64,000 bases of DNA from JBKEDC01 sp047971925 (GCA_047971925.1 JBKEAC010000003.1:1-64000), one strand, 5' to 3'; positions 34,585 to 45,700 are shown, numbered from the stretch's first letter. The notes: generated by a model not told the origin, from the letters alone. Numbers and translations: made by a program.

Positions 34585-35778
34585 TTATGATTGAATTCTT
34601 TGTGCATTTTTATCCAAAATTAATCCCATAGCCATTATTAAACTAGATATCAGTATTACAATTAGTAGAGAACCCTTGCCTGGAAAATCAGGAACATGGA
34701 AGCATTCTGGAATCGCATAAAATAACAATATTGATATTAATCCTCTTGGAGCCAGAAAAATTTGAGGTAGCATATTTTTTCTGTCAAAAATGTTAAAGCT
34801 TAGTATTCGAGCTGCACTAATAGCTAAGATAATAAATCCACTTATCATCCACACTTGAGAATTAGTTAATACGTCTAATGACAAGCTGCTCCCAAACACA
34901 ACAAAGAAAAATGTTCGAACTAAAAATGAAGTTTCAATTGTTATCATATTGAAGTTATCAAACACATTATCTATAGCATCATCTCTTAAATATTTTCGTA
35001 TTTGTTTGAATGAAATTAATTTATAATTACTTAAAAGTAGACCAAAAACTAATATAATTAGTAACGAGGAGAGATGAAACATCTTTGCAACAGCATACAT
35101 TAAGATTAACGCTGATAAAAACAAGAAAAATTTAGCTTGTCCTTTTACATTTTGAATAATAAGCAATAAACTATAACTCAAAATCAATGCAAGTACTATG
35201 GTTAAAAATAAATTACTCCCTAATTTCATTGCAAGCGAACCAACCTCTTGTATCTCGTAATTATCAATGAGAAAGTAAAATAACATTATACCTAAAATAT
35301 CAGAAAAAGTACTCTCATAAATCATAAACTCTCGTTTATATTTACTTAAATTAGAAACACTTGGAATAATAATTGCAGAACTCATTATTGAGAATGGAAT
35401 TGCATGTATCAATGCTGGTAAAAAACCAATATTCTGTATAAAGTATTGAATGACCCAAGTAATTAAAATGGACGTTATTGCCAAGGAGATAATCGCAATA
35501 GCCAACGATTTTCCAATAATAACCTTCTTTTCACTACTTAGTTTTAAATCGAGGGCTGCTTCTAATACAATCATTATTAGACCTATTATCCCAAGTATTT
35601 CTAAGATATTAAAATATTCAATCTGAATGTCATGATAATTAAGTAATACACGAACCCCCATACCTAATAATATGAGCATCAAAACACTCGGAATATTTGT
35701 CTTTTTCGCTAAAAGATTAAATAAGAATGAGAGTATTATGATAATACATAACGAGATGACAAGTATGTAAGAGCTCAT
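34585..35778 (-). CDS. cation:proton antiporter, CPA family
   Basis: A 397-residue integral membrane protein with about twelve hydrophobic segments covering nearly the whole length. LVLEAALDL (ion-binding aspartate region), SNLSKYKREFMIYESTFSDI and ARILSFNIF fit monovalent cation:proton antiporters of the CPA1/CPA2 type. There is no cytoplasmic TrkA-N domain at the C-terminus. It follows buk by 38 bases on the same strand, so it may be transcribed with ptb and buk and help with pH or sodium balance during acid production; that link is inferred. Confidence 0.85.
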   Translation of the reverse strand: MSSYILVISLCIIIILSFLFNLLAKKTNIPSVLMLILLGMGVRVLLNYHDIQIEYFNILEILGIIGLIMIVLEAALDLKLSSEKKVIIGKSLAIAIISLAITSILITWVIQYFIQNIGFLPALIHAIPFSIMSSAIIIPSVSNLSKYKREFMIYESTFSDILGIMLFYFLIDNYEIQEVGSLAMKLGSNLFLTIVLALILSYSLLLIIQNVKGQAKFFLFLSALILMYAVAKMFHLSSLLIILVFGLLLSNYKLISFKQIRKYLRDDAIDNVFDNFNMITIETSFLVRTFFFVVFGSSLSLDVLTNSQVWMISGFIILAISAARILSFNIFDRKNMLPQIFLAPRGLISILLFYAIPECFHVPDFPGKGSLLIVILISSLIMAMGLILDKNAQRIQS

Positions 35779-35816
35779 ATTATTTGATTTATGTTAATCG
35801 GTTTCACCGAATGCAA

Positions 35817-36899
35817 TTATTTGTACAATTTGCAATTCAGTTCTCCTTTTAAAGCAGAAAAAGTGATCTGTGAAAGTGCTTCCATTTCATCTTCCCCTGG
35901 GTAAACTGTCACTGGAGCAATAAATTCGATCATTTCTTTAATATACGAAACCGTCATTTCATCATATGCAATTCCTCCAGTTAAAATAATTCCATCTACT
36001 GCCCCCTTCAAAACAGCTGCACAAGAACCAATCTCTTTCCCGACCTGATAACACATTGCTTCCATAATTAGTTTTGCATGTTGATCTCCTGATTTTACTC
36101 TATCAGCAACCTCTAAAGCTTGGTTTGTTCCTAAATGTGCTACAAATCCACCACTTCCAACAATCTTTTTTTTCATTTCTTCTTTAGTAAACTTGCCACT
36201 AAAACACGCTTCTATCACATCTCCTGATGGCAATGTTCCTGAACGCTCTGGTGAAAATGGACCAAATCCTGTAATTGCTTCGTTGACATCTATAACTCGG
36301 CCTTTCTGATGAACACCAACTGAAATTCCTCCACCCAGATGAGCAATAATAAGATTTAAATCGTTATAATGAAGGCCATTATTCTTAGCAAAAAGACGTC
36401 CTACTGCTTTTTGATTTAAAGCATGAAAAATTGATCGTCTAGGCATTTCAGGCAATCCACTTATACGCGCAACATCTGACATTTCATCAACTACAACAGG
36501 GTCGGCAATGTACGCCTTGCAACCATTGTTCAAACCACGAGCAATTTCATCAGCTATTAAGCCTCCTAAATTACTTGCATGTTCGCCCTGAACTCCTTTT
36601 TTCAAATCATCCTTTAAGGCTTCATTTACCTCATAAATTCCAGATTCTATTGGCTTTACTAATCCGCCTCTACCAATAACAGCTGATATTTCATGCATTA
36701 AGATACCTGCCTTTTCTAATTCAGAAAGAATAGTATTTCTTCTAAAATAATATTGCTCTGCAATTGATGCAAATAGAGATAATTCATCATTGGAATGCTT
36801 GATATTTTTTAAAAACACCGACTGTTGATCGTGATATACCGCAACTTTAGTCGATGTTGAACCTGGATTAATTACTAAAATTTTATACATTTTCTTCAT
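35817..36899 (-). CDS. buk: butyrate kinase
   Basis: Transfers phosphate from butyryl phosphate to ADP, giving butyrate and ATP. The 360-residue ASKHA-fold protein starts (MKKM)YKILVINPGSTSTKV and contains GRGGLV, GEHASNLGGL, HLGGGISVG, DVNEAITGFGPFSPERSG and ILTGGIAYDE, all typical of Buk. Another in-frame ATG three codons downstream is equally possible as the start. It is 52 bases after ptb in the same operon. Branched-chain acids such as isobutyrate are also accepted by some family members. Confidence 0.94.
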   Translation of the reverse strand: MKKMYKILVINPGSTSTKVAVYHDQQSVFLKNIKHSNDELSLFASIAEQYYFRRNTILSELEKAGILMHEISAVIGRGGLVKPIESGIYEVNEALKDDLKKGVQGEHASNLGGLIADEIARGLNNGCKAYIADPVVVDEMSDVARISGLPEMPRRSIFHALNQKAVGRLFAKNNGLHYNDLNLIIAHLGGGISVGVHQKGRVIDVNEAITGFGPFSPERSGTLPSGDVIEACFSGKFTKEEMKKKIVGSGGFVAHLGTNQALEVADRVKSGDQHAKLIMEAMCYQVGKEIGSCAAVLKGAVDGIILTGGIAYDEMTVSYIKEMIEFIAPVTVYPGEDEMEALSQITFSALKGELNCKLYK

Positions 36900-36951
36900 C
36901 TATTATGTTATTTAATCTCGCTATGTCAACCTTAAAAGTATAAAAATAATC

Positions 36952-37851
36952 TCACCCTAAAGCAGCAAACAATATACTGTAATATTTTGTATCTTCACTA
37001 TCACTTCGAGATGTTAATACGATAGGTGCAGATGCTCCTAATATGACAGATGCAACACGTGCATTTGCAAAAAATACTAACGACTTATATAGCACATTTC
37101 CAACCTCAATATCAGGCATCACTAAGATATCAGTATCTCCTGCTACCTTACTTTTAATATTTTTATGCTTAGCACTATCCTTACTCACTGCATTATCAAA
37201 AGCTAAAGGTCCATCAATAATACAATTTTGAATTTGATCTCGCTGCTGCATCTTAGATAGCAACGCTGCATCTAGTGTTGCTTGCATATGTTCGTTCACC
37301 ATCTCAATCGCTCCTAAAACTGCAACCTTAGGTTCTGCAATACCTATCTTATTAAGATAACTCACCGAATTATTCACAATTTGAATTTTATCTTGCAAAT
37401 TAGGAGAAATGTTCATCGCAACATCGGTAACGCCTATCAGTTTATGATAATTTTCCACCTCAAAGTAGGCTAAATGTGAAAGTAGCTTTCCTGTTCTCAA
37501 TCCCCACTCTTTATTCAGAACACCTTTCAATAAAAATGGTGTTGCCACCTTGCCTTTCATCAGGAAATCAGCCTTTCCACTACTAACAAGTGTTACCGCT
37601 ATTCGTACAGCTTCGTTTTCATCTAGCTCATTTATAAACTGAACTTCTTCGCCAAATTTAAGACCCAATTCTTCTATATATGCCTTTGTTTTTAGGGCAT
37701 CTCCAACAAAAATAGGTGTAATCAATTCTTGCTTATACGCTCTAGCAATTGCACCCAGAGAATGCTCGTCTTGTGAAACAGCTAATGCCAATATTTTACG
37801 CTTTCCTTTATGCGCTATGGCTTGTTCTAAGTCTGATAATTTTTTAAACAT
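36952..37851 (-). CDS. ptb: phosphate butyryltransferase
   Basis: Converts butyryl-CoA and phosphate to butyryl phosphate and CoA. The 299-residue protein belongs to the phosphotransacetylase fold: AVSQDEHSLGAI, LMKGKVATPFLLKGVLN, GVTDVAMNISPNL, IDGPLAFDNAVS and VMPDIEVGNVLYKSL are diagnostic for Ptb rather than Pta. First gene of a minus-strand operon with buk and perhaps the antiporter. Together Ptb and Buk give a butyrate or branched-acid fermentation route with substrate-level ATP; butyryl-CoA synthesis genes are not in this window. Confidence 0.94.
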   Translation of the reverse strand: MFKKLSDLEQAIAHKGKRKILALAVSQDEHSLGAIARAYKQELITPIFVGDALKTKAYIEELGLKFGEEVQFINELDENEAVRIAVTLVSSGKADFLMKGKVATPFLLKGVLNKEWGLRTGKLLSHLAYFEVENYHKLIGVTDVAMNISPNLQDKIQIVNNSVSYLNKIGIAEPKVAVLGAIEMVNEHMQATLDAALLSKMQQRDQIQNCIIDGPLAFDNAVSKDSAKHKNIKSKVAGDTDILVMPDIEVGNVLYKSLVFFANARVASVILGASAPIVLTSRSDSEDTKYYSILFAALG

Positions 37852-37954
37852 TGTAGTAAAGATTATAATTAAGTTTGGCTAATATACACTTTATGCATAT
37901 ATCTACCTAAAAAGTCTAAAAATAAATTTGAAATTTTCTCTCATTGTCAAATTA

Positions 37955-37983
37955 AAAAAGTACATCTTTTAGATGTACTTTAA
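37955..37983 (-). terminator. terminator of the prolyl oligopeptidase gene
   Basis: Perfect 11-bp stem AAAGTACATCT (37957-37967) / AGATGTACTTT (37971-37981) with a three-base loop. On the minus strand it is followed by a T run and lies about 18 bases after the stop. Confidence 0.85.
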
Positions 37984-37998
37984 GTTTAAATTGAAAGC

Positions 37999-40149
37999 TT
38001 ATTTATACTCTTCACCCATATTAAATAAGGTAAATGCCCAAATATTTGCATATTCTTCTATTAATTTAGTTTTTGGTTTACCCGCTCCATGACCAGCATT
38101 TTTTGATATCATTATCAGAATGGGATTTGTGCTTGAGGTTTTTTCTTGCATAGTAGCTGCAAACTTGAATGAATGTGCAGGAACCACTCGATCATCATGA
38201 TCTGCCGTAGTAATTAATGTCGCTGGATATGTCTGACCATCTTTCACATTATGCAATGGAGAATATGCATATAAATAGTCAAACATTTCTTTTGAATCAT
38301 CACTCATTCCATAATCTGTTGCCCAGTACCTACCTATTGTGAATTTCTGATAGCGAAGCATATCCAATACTCCAACTGCTGGCAATGCTACTGCAAACAA
38401 ATCTGGTTGTTGTGTAAGACAAGCTGCCACTAATAACCCTCCATTAGATCCCCCTTGTATTGCTGTTTTAGCTGGACACGTATAATTCTCTTTTTGCAAA
38501 TATTCTACTGCTGATATAAAATCATCAAACACATTTTGCTTTTGAAGTTTAGTTCCCGATTTATGCCAATTCTCACCATATTCTCCTCCTCCTCGGATAT
38601 TTGCAACAGCTAAAATTCCTCCATTTTCTAACCATGGTATTCGCATTATATTAAATATTGGTGTCATTGAGATATCAAATCCACCATAACCATACAACAG
38701 CGTTGGATTTTTCCCATGTTTCTCTAAGCCTTTTTTATAAGTAATAAACATGGGAACCATAGTGCCATCTTTACTTTCATAAAAAACTTGTTTAGTCTCA
38801 AATTGCGATTCATCGAATTGAATTGCACATTGGCGATATAAGGTTGATTCTCCCGTTGCAATTTTATATTTGTAGATTTTTGCTGGAGAAATAAACGATG
38901 TTGAAGTGTAAAATGTTATCGTAGATTCACAATCTCCACTAAATCCAGACACCGAACTTATTTCAATATCAACATCTCGCTCAAAATTACCTAAATTATC
39001 ATGCACTTTAACCAAAGATTTCGCATCTTTCAGATAGAAACAAAATAATTTATTTCCCGTAAGTTTCACACCCTCTAAAGTTTCTTCTGCCTCAGGAATA
39101 ATCACTTTTGCTCGATCAAGATTCATATTCTCAGCATCCAATTCTAAGAGTTGATAGCGCGATGCATTCCAATTTGTAAGCACAAATATCCTCGCACCAA
39201 TAGTTCCGACTATATTCCATTTCTTCTTAAAATCAGCAACAATATCAGTTATTTCGAATGACGAAGTTTTAGGTTTAAAGATACTTATTTTGTTTCCCGA
39301 TGTTGATTCTGACGTATAAAGAAATCCATATTTTTCATCTTTACTAATATTAACATGATATCCCCACTTCGGATTTGCTTGATCTTCATAAACTAGTTGA
39401 TCTGCACTCTGATGTGTCCCCAGCGCATGATAATATATTTGAGCATTAACATTTGCTCCTTTTAATGCCTCGCCACCAATTGGTTCTGGATATTTCGTGT
39501 AGAAAAATCCATTTTCGAACCATGAAATCGTAGTGAACTTTGCCCATAAAATATGATCTGATAATAGCTCTTTTGTTGCGATATTCATAACAAAAATCTC
39601 TTGCCAGTCTGATCCCGATCTCGAAATAGAATAAGCTAAATAATTACCATCTTTTGAGATTTCACAGTCATTTAAAGCAACTGTCCCATCTGTTGATAAT
39701 TTATTAGGATCTAACAAGATTGAAGCCTCTTCTTCAAGCGATTTTCTATAATATAATACACTTTGATTTTGTTTTCCATTATTCCGGAATTCCAACCAAT
39801 AGTTATTGCTTTTTGATGGAGCTGAAATCGATTCATAATCCCACACATCTGTCAATCGCTTCTTTATTGCATCTCGAAAAGGTATTTTATCTAAATAATC
39901 AAATGTAAGAGTATTTTCTTTTTCTACCCAAGCCTTCGTTTCCTCACTATTATCATCTTCCAACCAACGATAAGGATCTTCAACTATCGTTCCGAAGTAC
40001 TCATCAAAAATATTTTCTTTTTTCATTTCAGGATATCTAAAATTGTTCGCATTTTTCCTGCCTTCTAACGAATTACATGAATCCAAAGTAACCATAACTT
40101 CTATAATAGTTATAGTCAGAATTGAACTCGGTATTTTATTTATTGCCAT
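37999..40149 (-). CDS. prolyl oligopeptidase, S9A family
   Basis: A 716-residue serine peptidase that cleaves short peptides after proline. A seven-bladed propeller (about 95-430) is followed by the alpha/beta hydrolase domain with GGSNGGLL (nucleophile S568), TADHDDRVVP (aspartate) and KNAGHG (histidine). The N-terminus has a hydrophobic stretch ending LDSC (C25), which could be a lipobox, although the acidic residue inside it is unusual; export to the periplasm is therefore probable but not certain. Single gene, with a terminator after it. Confidence 0.92.
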   Translation of the reverse strand: MAINKIPSSILTITIIEVMVTLDSCNSLEGRKNANNFRYPEMKKENIFDEYFGTIVEDPYRWLEDDNSEETKAWVEKENTLTFDYLDKIPFRDAIKKRLTDVWDYESISAPSKSNNYWLEFRNNGKQNQSVLYYRKSLEEEASILLDPNKLSTDGTVALNDCEISKDGNYLAYSISRSGSDWQEIFVMNIATKELLSDHILWAKFTTISWFENGFFYTKYPEPIGGEALKGANVNAQIYYHALGTHQSADQLVYEDQANPKWGYHVNISKDEKYGFLYTSESTSGNKISIFKPKTSSFEITDIVADFKKKWNIVGTIGARIFVLTNWNASRYQLLELDAENMNLDRAKVIIPEAEETLEGVKLTGNKLFCFYLKDAKSLVKVHDNLGNFERDVDIEISSVSGFSGDCESTITFYTSTSFISPAKIYKYKIATGESTLYRQCAIQFDESQFETKQVFYESKDGTMVPMFITYKKGLEKHGKNPTLLYGYGGFDISMTPIFNIMRIPWLENGGILAVANIRGGGEYGENWHKSGTKLQKQNVFDDFISAVEYLQKENYTCPAKTAIQGGSNGGLLVAACLTQQPDLFAVALPAVGVLDMLRYQKFTIGRYWATDYGMSDDSKEMFDYLYAYSPLHNVKDGQTYPATLITTADHDDRVVPAHSFKFAATMQEKTSSTNPILIMISKNAGHGAGKPKTKLIEEYANIWAFTLFNMGEEYK

Positions 40150-40255
40150 AGAGTTTTGTCTTATAAATTATCAACAAACAACTAGATTATACATTTAACC
40201 TAATTCCCCATATGGTAAATTTCCCTCGTCATGACTCTCGAAGAAATTTAAACAA

Positions 40256-40287
40256 AAAGTCAAATGCTTTTTTAAGCAATTGACTTT
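40256..40287 (-). terminator. terminator of the phnA-like gene
   Basis: Stem AAAGTCAA and TTGACTTT extended by TGCTT/AAGCA across one mismatch, with a T loop. On the minus strand it is followed by TTTTTGTTT and lies about 100 bases after the stop. Confidence 0.7.
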
Positions 40288-40385
40288 CAAAAGTATATAT
40301 CTAGCTAAAAATTCAATTAAAATATTCCTTTATTTTCAAGTCCCAAAGGAGTATTTTCAATGAATAGAATAATCTTACATTCTAC

Positions 40386-40952
40386 CTAGTTTTTCTTCAC
40401 ATACTGTGTCAAAATCACAATCTGTTGACCATTGACTTTTCCTTCAATATGCTCTGGATTATCTGCCACCAAAGTAATATTTCTTACTGCTGTTCCACGT
40501 TTTGCAGTGAATCCACCACCTTTCACAACCAAGTCTTTTATGAGCACAACCGAATCTCCCGAAGACAATATCACCCCATTAGAATCAATATGTTTCACCG
40601 CATCTTCTGTTGAAATTCCTTGCTTTGCCCATTTCAGATTTTCATCATCCAAATAAATCATGTCCTTTAAATCATTAGCCCAGCCTTCACCACTTAATCT
40701 GCTTAACATACGATAAGACATGACCTGCACTGCAGGAACTTCACTCCATGCTGAATCATTTAAACATCTCCAATGATTCACATCTAATTCTTCTCCATTA
40801 ATTTCTCCGGCACATTTTCCGCACACCAAGATACATTTATCACTATGATTTCCTTCTACAGGAGGAATGGCATAAACCGTTAATTCTTCAGCAACTCCAC
40901 ATAATTCACAAACTGCCCCACTACGCTCCTTTAAAGTCTTTTCAATACTCAT
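40386..40952 (-). CDS. PhnA domain protein
   Basis: A 188-residue protein with a zinc-ribbon-like N-terminus (CELCG at 17-21 and CGKC near 45) and a C-terminal PhnA domain (VKHIDSNGVILSSGDSVVLI, then KDLVVKGGGF and HIEGKVNGQQIVIL). Despite the name alkylphosphonate protein PhnA, no phosphonate function has been established for this family, and no phn genes are near. A single gene with its own terminator. Function should be regarded as unknown. Confidence 0.88.
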   Translation of the reverse strand: MSIEKTLKERSGAVCELCGVAEELTVYAIPPVEGNHSDKCILVCGKCAGEINGEELDVNHWRCLNDSAWSEVPAVQVMSYRMLSRLSGEGWANDLKDMIYLDDENLKWAKQGISTEDAVKHIDSNGVILSSGDSVVLIKDLVVKGGGFTAKRGTAVRNITLVADNPEHIEGKVNGQQIVILTQYVKKN

Positions 40953-41087
40953 ATTATTCTACTATTTATTTTTCTATTATCTACAATCCTATAATTTAAA
41001 ATTATTCTAGTCATTATAGCTTTTTCTTCTTATTTCAATTCCTAATTCTTTTGCACTTACCGGTAGTACACAATTCTCCACACTGAA

Positions 41088-41879
41088 TTATGTTTCTTGC
41101 GTTTTTCTTGAGTTAACAACTAGAAAAACACTAAAACAAATTAGTGGAATACTTAAAATCTGCCCCATATTGAGAAACATTCCTGCTTCAAATTCACTTT
41201 GATCATTTTTAATAAACTCAATAAAGAAACGAAACATAAAAATTAAAACTCCGAACAACCCACTAATCAAACCTACCTTTCGATATGCCTTTTTGTTGAA
41301 ATATAAATAATACAACAAAATAAATACCCCAAAGTAATATATCGCCTCATAAAGTTGCGTTGGGTGCTTTGCATCCGTTTCCCCTTGTTGTACAAATATA
41401 AATCCCCAAGGCATATCTGTAGCAATCCCGTAAATCTCTGAATTCATTAAATTCCCAATTCGAATCAATCCTGCCAATAGCGAAGCACAAACTGCTACTT
41501 TATCAATAACCCAGGAAAAAGATTTATCGGAAAATCGACTCCAAATCAGAAGAGCAAATAATACTCCGAACACACCTCCATGACTTGCCAAACCTCCGTG
41601 CCATGTCTTAATTATTTCGCTTGGATGTTCCTTAAAAAACTCCCAATCATAAAAAATAACATGCCCTATACGTGCTCCTATAATTCCCGAAAGAAAAACA
41701 ATTATAAACAACGTATCAAGCAAATTTAAACTAACATCTTCTATCTTAAACATTCTTCGAGCTAATAAATATCCCAAAAGAAAACCGATAGGAAACATCA
41801 GTCCATACCATCTCAATTCAGTATTTCCTATATGAAATGCAACAGGGCTCACATCCCAAATAATATAATTTAGGAACAT
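41088..41879 (-). CDS. lgt: prolipoprotein diacylglyceryl transferase, second copy
   Basis: Transfers diacylglycerol from phosphatidylglycerol to the lipobox cysteine of preprolipoproteins. The 263-residue, seven-helix membrane protein has the Lgt signature GARIGHVIFY, HGGLASHGGVFG and RIGNLMNSEIYG, plus HPTQLYEA. It starts 1 base after the stop of a second lgt gene, so the two are one transcript and a tandem duplication. The copies have diverged widely outside the motifs, so the duplication is old. Both keep the key residues, so both are likely active. Confidence 0.92.
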   Translation of the reverse strand: MFLNYIIWDVSPVAFHIGNTELRWYGLMFPIGFLLGYLLARRMFKIEDVSLNLLDTLFIIVFLSGIIGARIGHVIFYDWEFFKEHPSEIIKTWHGGLASHGGVFGVLFALLIWSRFSDKSFSWVIDKVAVCASLLAGLIRIGNLMNSEIYGIATDMPWGFIFVQQGETDAKHPTQLYEAIYYFGVFILLYYLYFNKKAYRKVGLISGLFGVLIFMFRFFIEFIKNDQSEFEAGMFLNMGQILSIPLICFSVFLVVNSRKTQET

Positions 41880-41880
41880 G

Positions 41881-42711
41881 CTATTTCCTATTCGAAGTAT
41901 TCGATTTTTGAGAATAACTTACCTCAGGATTTTTCAGAGCTCGCCACATAACGAAAGAACCAAACAAGACAAATGGAATACTTAACCATTGTCCCTTGTT
42001 CAACACCATTGTTGCTTCAGATGCCACTTGATCTTCTTTAATAAATTCAATGAAAAATCGCGCTGTGAAAATCAACACAAAAAATAATCCAAATATAAAA
42101 CCTTCTCGTTTGCGAATTTCTGTCTTGAAGTAAACAAACATTAGCAAGAAAAAAGTGCCTAAATAACACAATAATTCATAAATCTGCGTAGGATGTTTAG
42201 GCATTACCTCCTTATTTCTTTCAAAAATAAATCCCCAGGGCATTTGTGTTTCAACTCCATAAATTTCAGAGTTCATTAAGTTACCAAATCGAATCATTGC
42301 CGCCACTAAAGCTGTAGGCACGACTACCCTATCTAATAACCAAAATATAGGACGCTTTGAAATCTTCTTACTCCATATATATAGCGCAATAAAGATGCCT
42401 ATTGCACCGCCATGACTAGCTAATCCGCCCTCCCAAACCTTCCAAATCTCATCTAAATGAAACTTGTAATAATCCCAAGAATAGAAAAAAACATGTCCTA
42501 AGCGTGCACCAACAATGGTTGCAATTAGCATATACATAAAAATGCTATCTAACCACTTCTGATCTTCACCCTCCTGCTTAAGCATACGCTCAACAATATT
42601 ATAACCTATTAAGAACCCCAAAGCAAACATTAATCCATACCAACGTATAGACAAACTTCCAATGTGAAAAATTTCGGGATTTACATTCCAATGGATAAAT
42701 AAACTTTCCAT
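41881..42711 (-). CDS. lgt: prolipoprotein diacylglyceryl transferase, first copy
   Basis: Paralogue of the next gene and the promoter-proximal one. The 276-residue protein has the same layout: IRWYGLMFALGF, GARLGHVFFY, EGGLASHGGAIG, RFGNLMNSEIYG and HPTQIYEL. The motif HGGLASHGG of its partner is EGGLASHGG here. It has a C-terminal tail (SYSQKSNTSNRK) absent from the partner. Two -7 boxes lie 27-52 bases upstream. It is not obvious which copy corresponds to the single lgt of other bacteria. Confidence 0.92.
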   Translation of the reverse strand: MESLFIHWNVNPEIFHIGSLSIRWYGLMFALGFLIGYNIVERMLKQEGEDQKWLDSIFMYMLIATIVGARLGHVFFYSWDYYKFHLDEIWKVWEGGLASHGGAIGIFIALYIWSKKISKRPIFWLLDRVVVPTALVAAMIRFGNLMNSEIYGVETQMPWGFIFERNKEVMPKHPTQIYELLCYLGTFFLLMFVYFKTEIRKREGFIFGLFFVLIFTARFFIEFIKEDQVASEATMVLNKGQWLSIPFVLFGSFVMWRALKNPEVSYSQKSNTSNRK

Positions 42712-42737
42712 AACCTGTTTCTTTTTAAAAAGGGCAT

Positions 42738-42763
42738 CAAATTTACATCGTACTGCAAACTTA
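42738..42763 (-). promoter_or_regulatory. promoter -7 boxes of the lgt pair
   Basis: Two exact TAnnTTTG matches on the minus strand, TAAGTTTG (42756-42763) and TAAATTTG (42738-42745), precede the first lgt by 45 and 27 bases. The 76-base spacer after secA shows no terminator, so read-through from secA is also possible. Confidence 0.4.
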
Positions 42764-42787
42764 ATACCCTATTTTTAAATTCAATAA

Positions 42788-45700
42788 TTATTCTGCTGCT
42801 CCTCTGCCATGACAAGCTTTATACTTCTTCCCACTTCCACAAGGACAAGGCTCATTTCTTCCTACCTGCTTTTCCACCCTCACCGGCTGAACTACTTTAG
42901 GACGCTGTGGTGCTTGTGCTCCAGCCATCGGATTATCAACCTCATTCTTTTTAGCTTGCATGCGACTCATATCAGTTCTGCGTTGAACTTCTGCTTCGTG
43001 CACCTGATCTGATTGTTGCAACGGAATATGAGCTTTCATTAATGATGAAACGATATCTTCATTAACTTTAGTGAGCATTACTTTAAACAAATTGAATGAT
43101 TCAAATTTATAGATTAGTAATGGGTCTTTTTGCTCATATGTTGCATTTTGAACAGATTGCTTTAAATCATCCATCTCACGTAGCTGCTCTTTCCATGCCT
43201 CATCAATAGTAATTAGTACTATTTGCTTTTGAAATGATTTCACTAATTCTCGACCCTGATTCTGATATGCTCGCTCTAAATTAGTTACAACTTGAAAGAT
43301 ACGTTTCCCTTCAGAAATTGGAACTAAGATATTCTTATACTGATGACCACGATTTTCTTGAACATCTTTAATAACAGGCCATGCTTGTTTTGATATAGAT
43401 TCTACTTTTCGTGTATAAGAGTCAATCATCTCCTGATAAACTAAATCAACAATTTTATCTGACTTAAATGATCTAAAGTCTTCTTCCGAAATTGGTGATT
43501 CAATTGAACAAATGCGAATAAGTTCTAACTTGAATTCTTCAAAATCAGCACCATAATGATTCGATACAATTGCCTCTACCGAATCATACATCATATTCAA
43601 TAAATCAACATCTAAACGTTCTCCGTGTAACGCATGACGACGTTTAGTATAAATAACCTCACGTTGAGAGTTCATTACGTCATCATATTCAAGCAAACGC
43701 TTGCGAATACCGAAGTTATTCTCTTCTACTTTTCGCTGAGCTCGCTCAATCGACTTCGTAATCATTGAATGTTGAATAACCTCACCTTCATCTAAACCAA
43801 TCCTATCCATGATGCTAGTGATACGCTCAGAATTAAACAAACGCATCAAATTATCTTCTAGCGAAACAAAGAACTGAGATGAACCAGGATCACCTTGACG
43901 TCCAGCACGCCCCCTCAGCTGACGATCAACTCGACGAGAATCATGGCGCTCTGTACCAATAATAGCCAAACCTCCTGCTGCTTTAACCTTATCGGTCAAT
44001 TTAATGTCAGTTCCACGACCTGCCATGTTCGTTGCAATAGTAACCATTCCTTCATGACCTGCCTCTGCAACAATATCAGCTTCTTTTGCATGCAATTTAG
44101 CATTTAACACATTGTGCTTAATGCCTCGCAATTTAAGCATTCGGCTTAGAAGTTCTGAAATTTCAACTGATGTCGTTCCAACTAAAACCGGACGACCAGC
44201 TTGATTCATTTCAATCACCTCTTCAATTACTGCATTATATTTTTCACGCTTAGTCTTATAAACCTTATCTTCATGGTCTTTACGTTGAATCGGACGATTT
44301 GTTGGAATCACGACAACATCAAGCTTATAGATATCCCAGAATTCTCCTGCTTCTGTTTCCGCCGTACCAGTCATACCCGATAACTTCGAATACATTCTGA
44401 AGTAGTTTTGTAAAGTAACTGTTGCAAAAGTTTGCGTTGCAGCCTCCACTTTCACACGCTCTTTAGCCTCAATAGCTTGGTGCAAACCATCTGAATATCG
44501 TCGCCCCTCCATGATACGACCTGTTTGCTCATCAACAATTTTAACTTTATTATCGATAACAACATATTCCTGATCTTTCTCAAACATTGCATATGCTTTC
44601 AAAAGCTGATTAATTGTGTGAACACGTTCAGATTTTACAGCATAATTTTGAAGTAGTTCATCCTTCTTCGATATACGTTCTTGCGAAGTCAAACCACCCT
44701 CTTTCTCTAATTCTGCAATCTCTGAACCCACATCTGGGAGTACGAAAAATGATGGATCATCAACATCTCCTGATATTAAATCAATACCTTTCTCGGTAAG
44801 CTCAACAGAATTTTGTTTTTCCTCTATAACAAAATACAAATCATCTGTAACTTTATGCATCTGACGGTTATTATCCTGCATATAGAAATTCTCAGTTTTT
44901 TGCATGCTAGCCTTTACACCATCTTCACTTAAAAACTTAATAATTCCTTTTGTTTTAGGTAGACCTTTATGCGCTTGAAGAAGCTTAAATGCCCCTTCTT
45001 CCTTTTCTTCTTTGGTAGCAGCTTCCTTCGTTAACAACCTTTTTGATTCTGTAAGGCACTGCGTCACCAATGCTTTTTGAGCCTGCACCAAACGTTCCAC
45101 TTTAGGCATCAACTCTTCAAACTTTTGATTATCACCTTTGGGAATTGGTCCCGAAATAATCAATGGAGTTCTTGCATCATCAACAAGCACCGAATCAACC
45201 TCATCAACTATAGCATAATGATGCTTACGCTGCACTAAATCCTGAGGATTAATCGCCATATTATCACGAAGATAATCGAATCCAAATTCATTATTCGTTC
45301 CATAAGTTATCGATGCATTATAAGCCTTTCTCCTAGCATCTGAATTAGGCTGATGCTTATCAATGCAATCTACACTCAATCCATGAAACTCAAAAATTGG
45401 TCCCATCCACTCCGAGTCGCGTTTAGCTAAATAATCATTAACTGTTACAACATGCACTCCTTCTCCAGCCAAAGCATTTAAGAAAACGGGTAAGGTAGAC
45501 ACCAACGTTTTTCCTTCTCCCGTTGCCATCTCAGCAATTTTTCCTGAATGCAAAACAATACCTCCAATGAGCTGCACATCATAATGAATCATATTCCATT
45601 TCACCTCATTCCCGCCAGCATACCATGAATTAAACCAAATAGCTTGGTCTCCATCAATCTGTACATTATCCTTGATTGAAGCAATATTCCTATCGAAATC

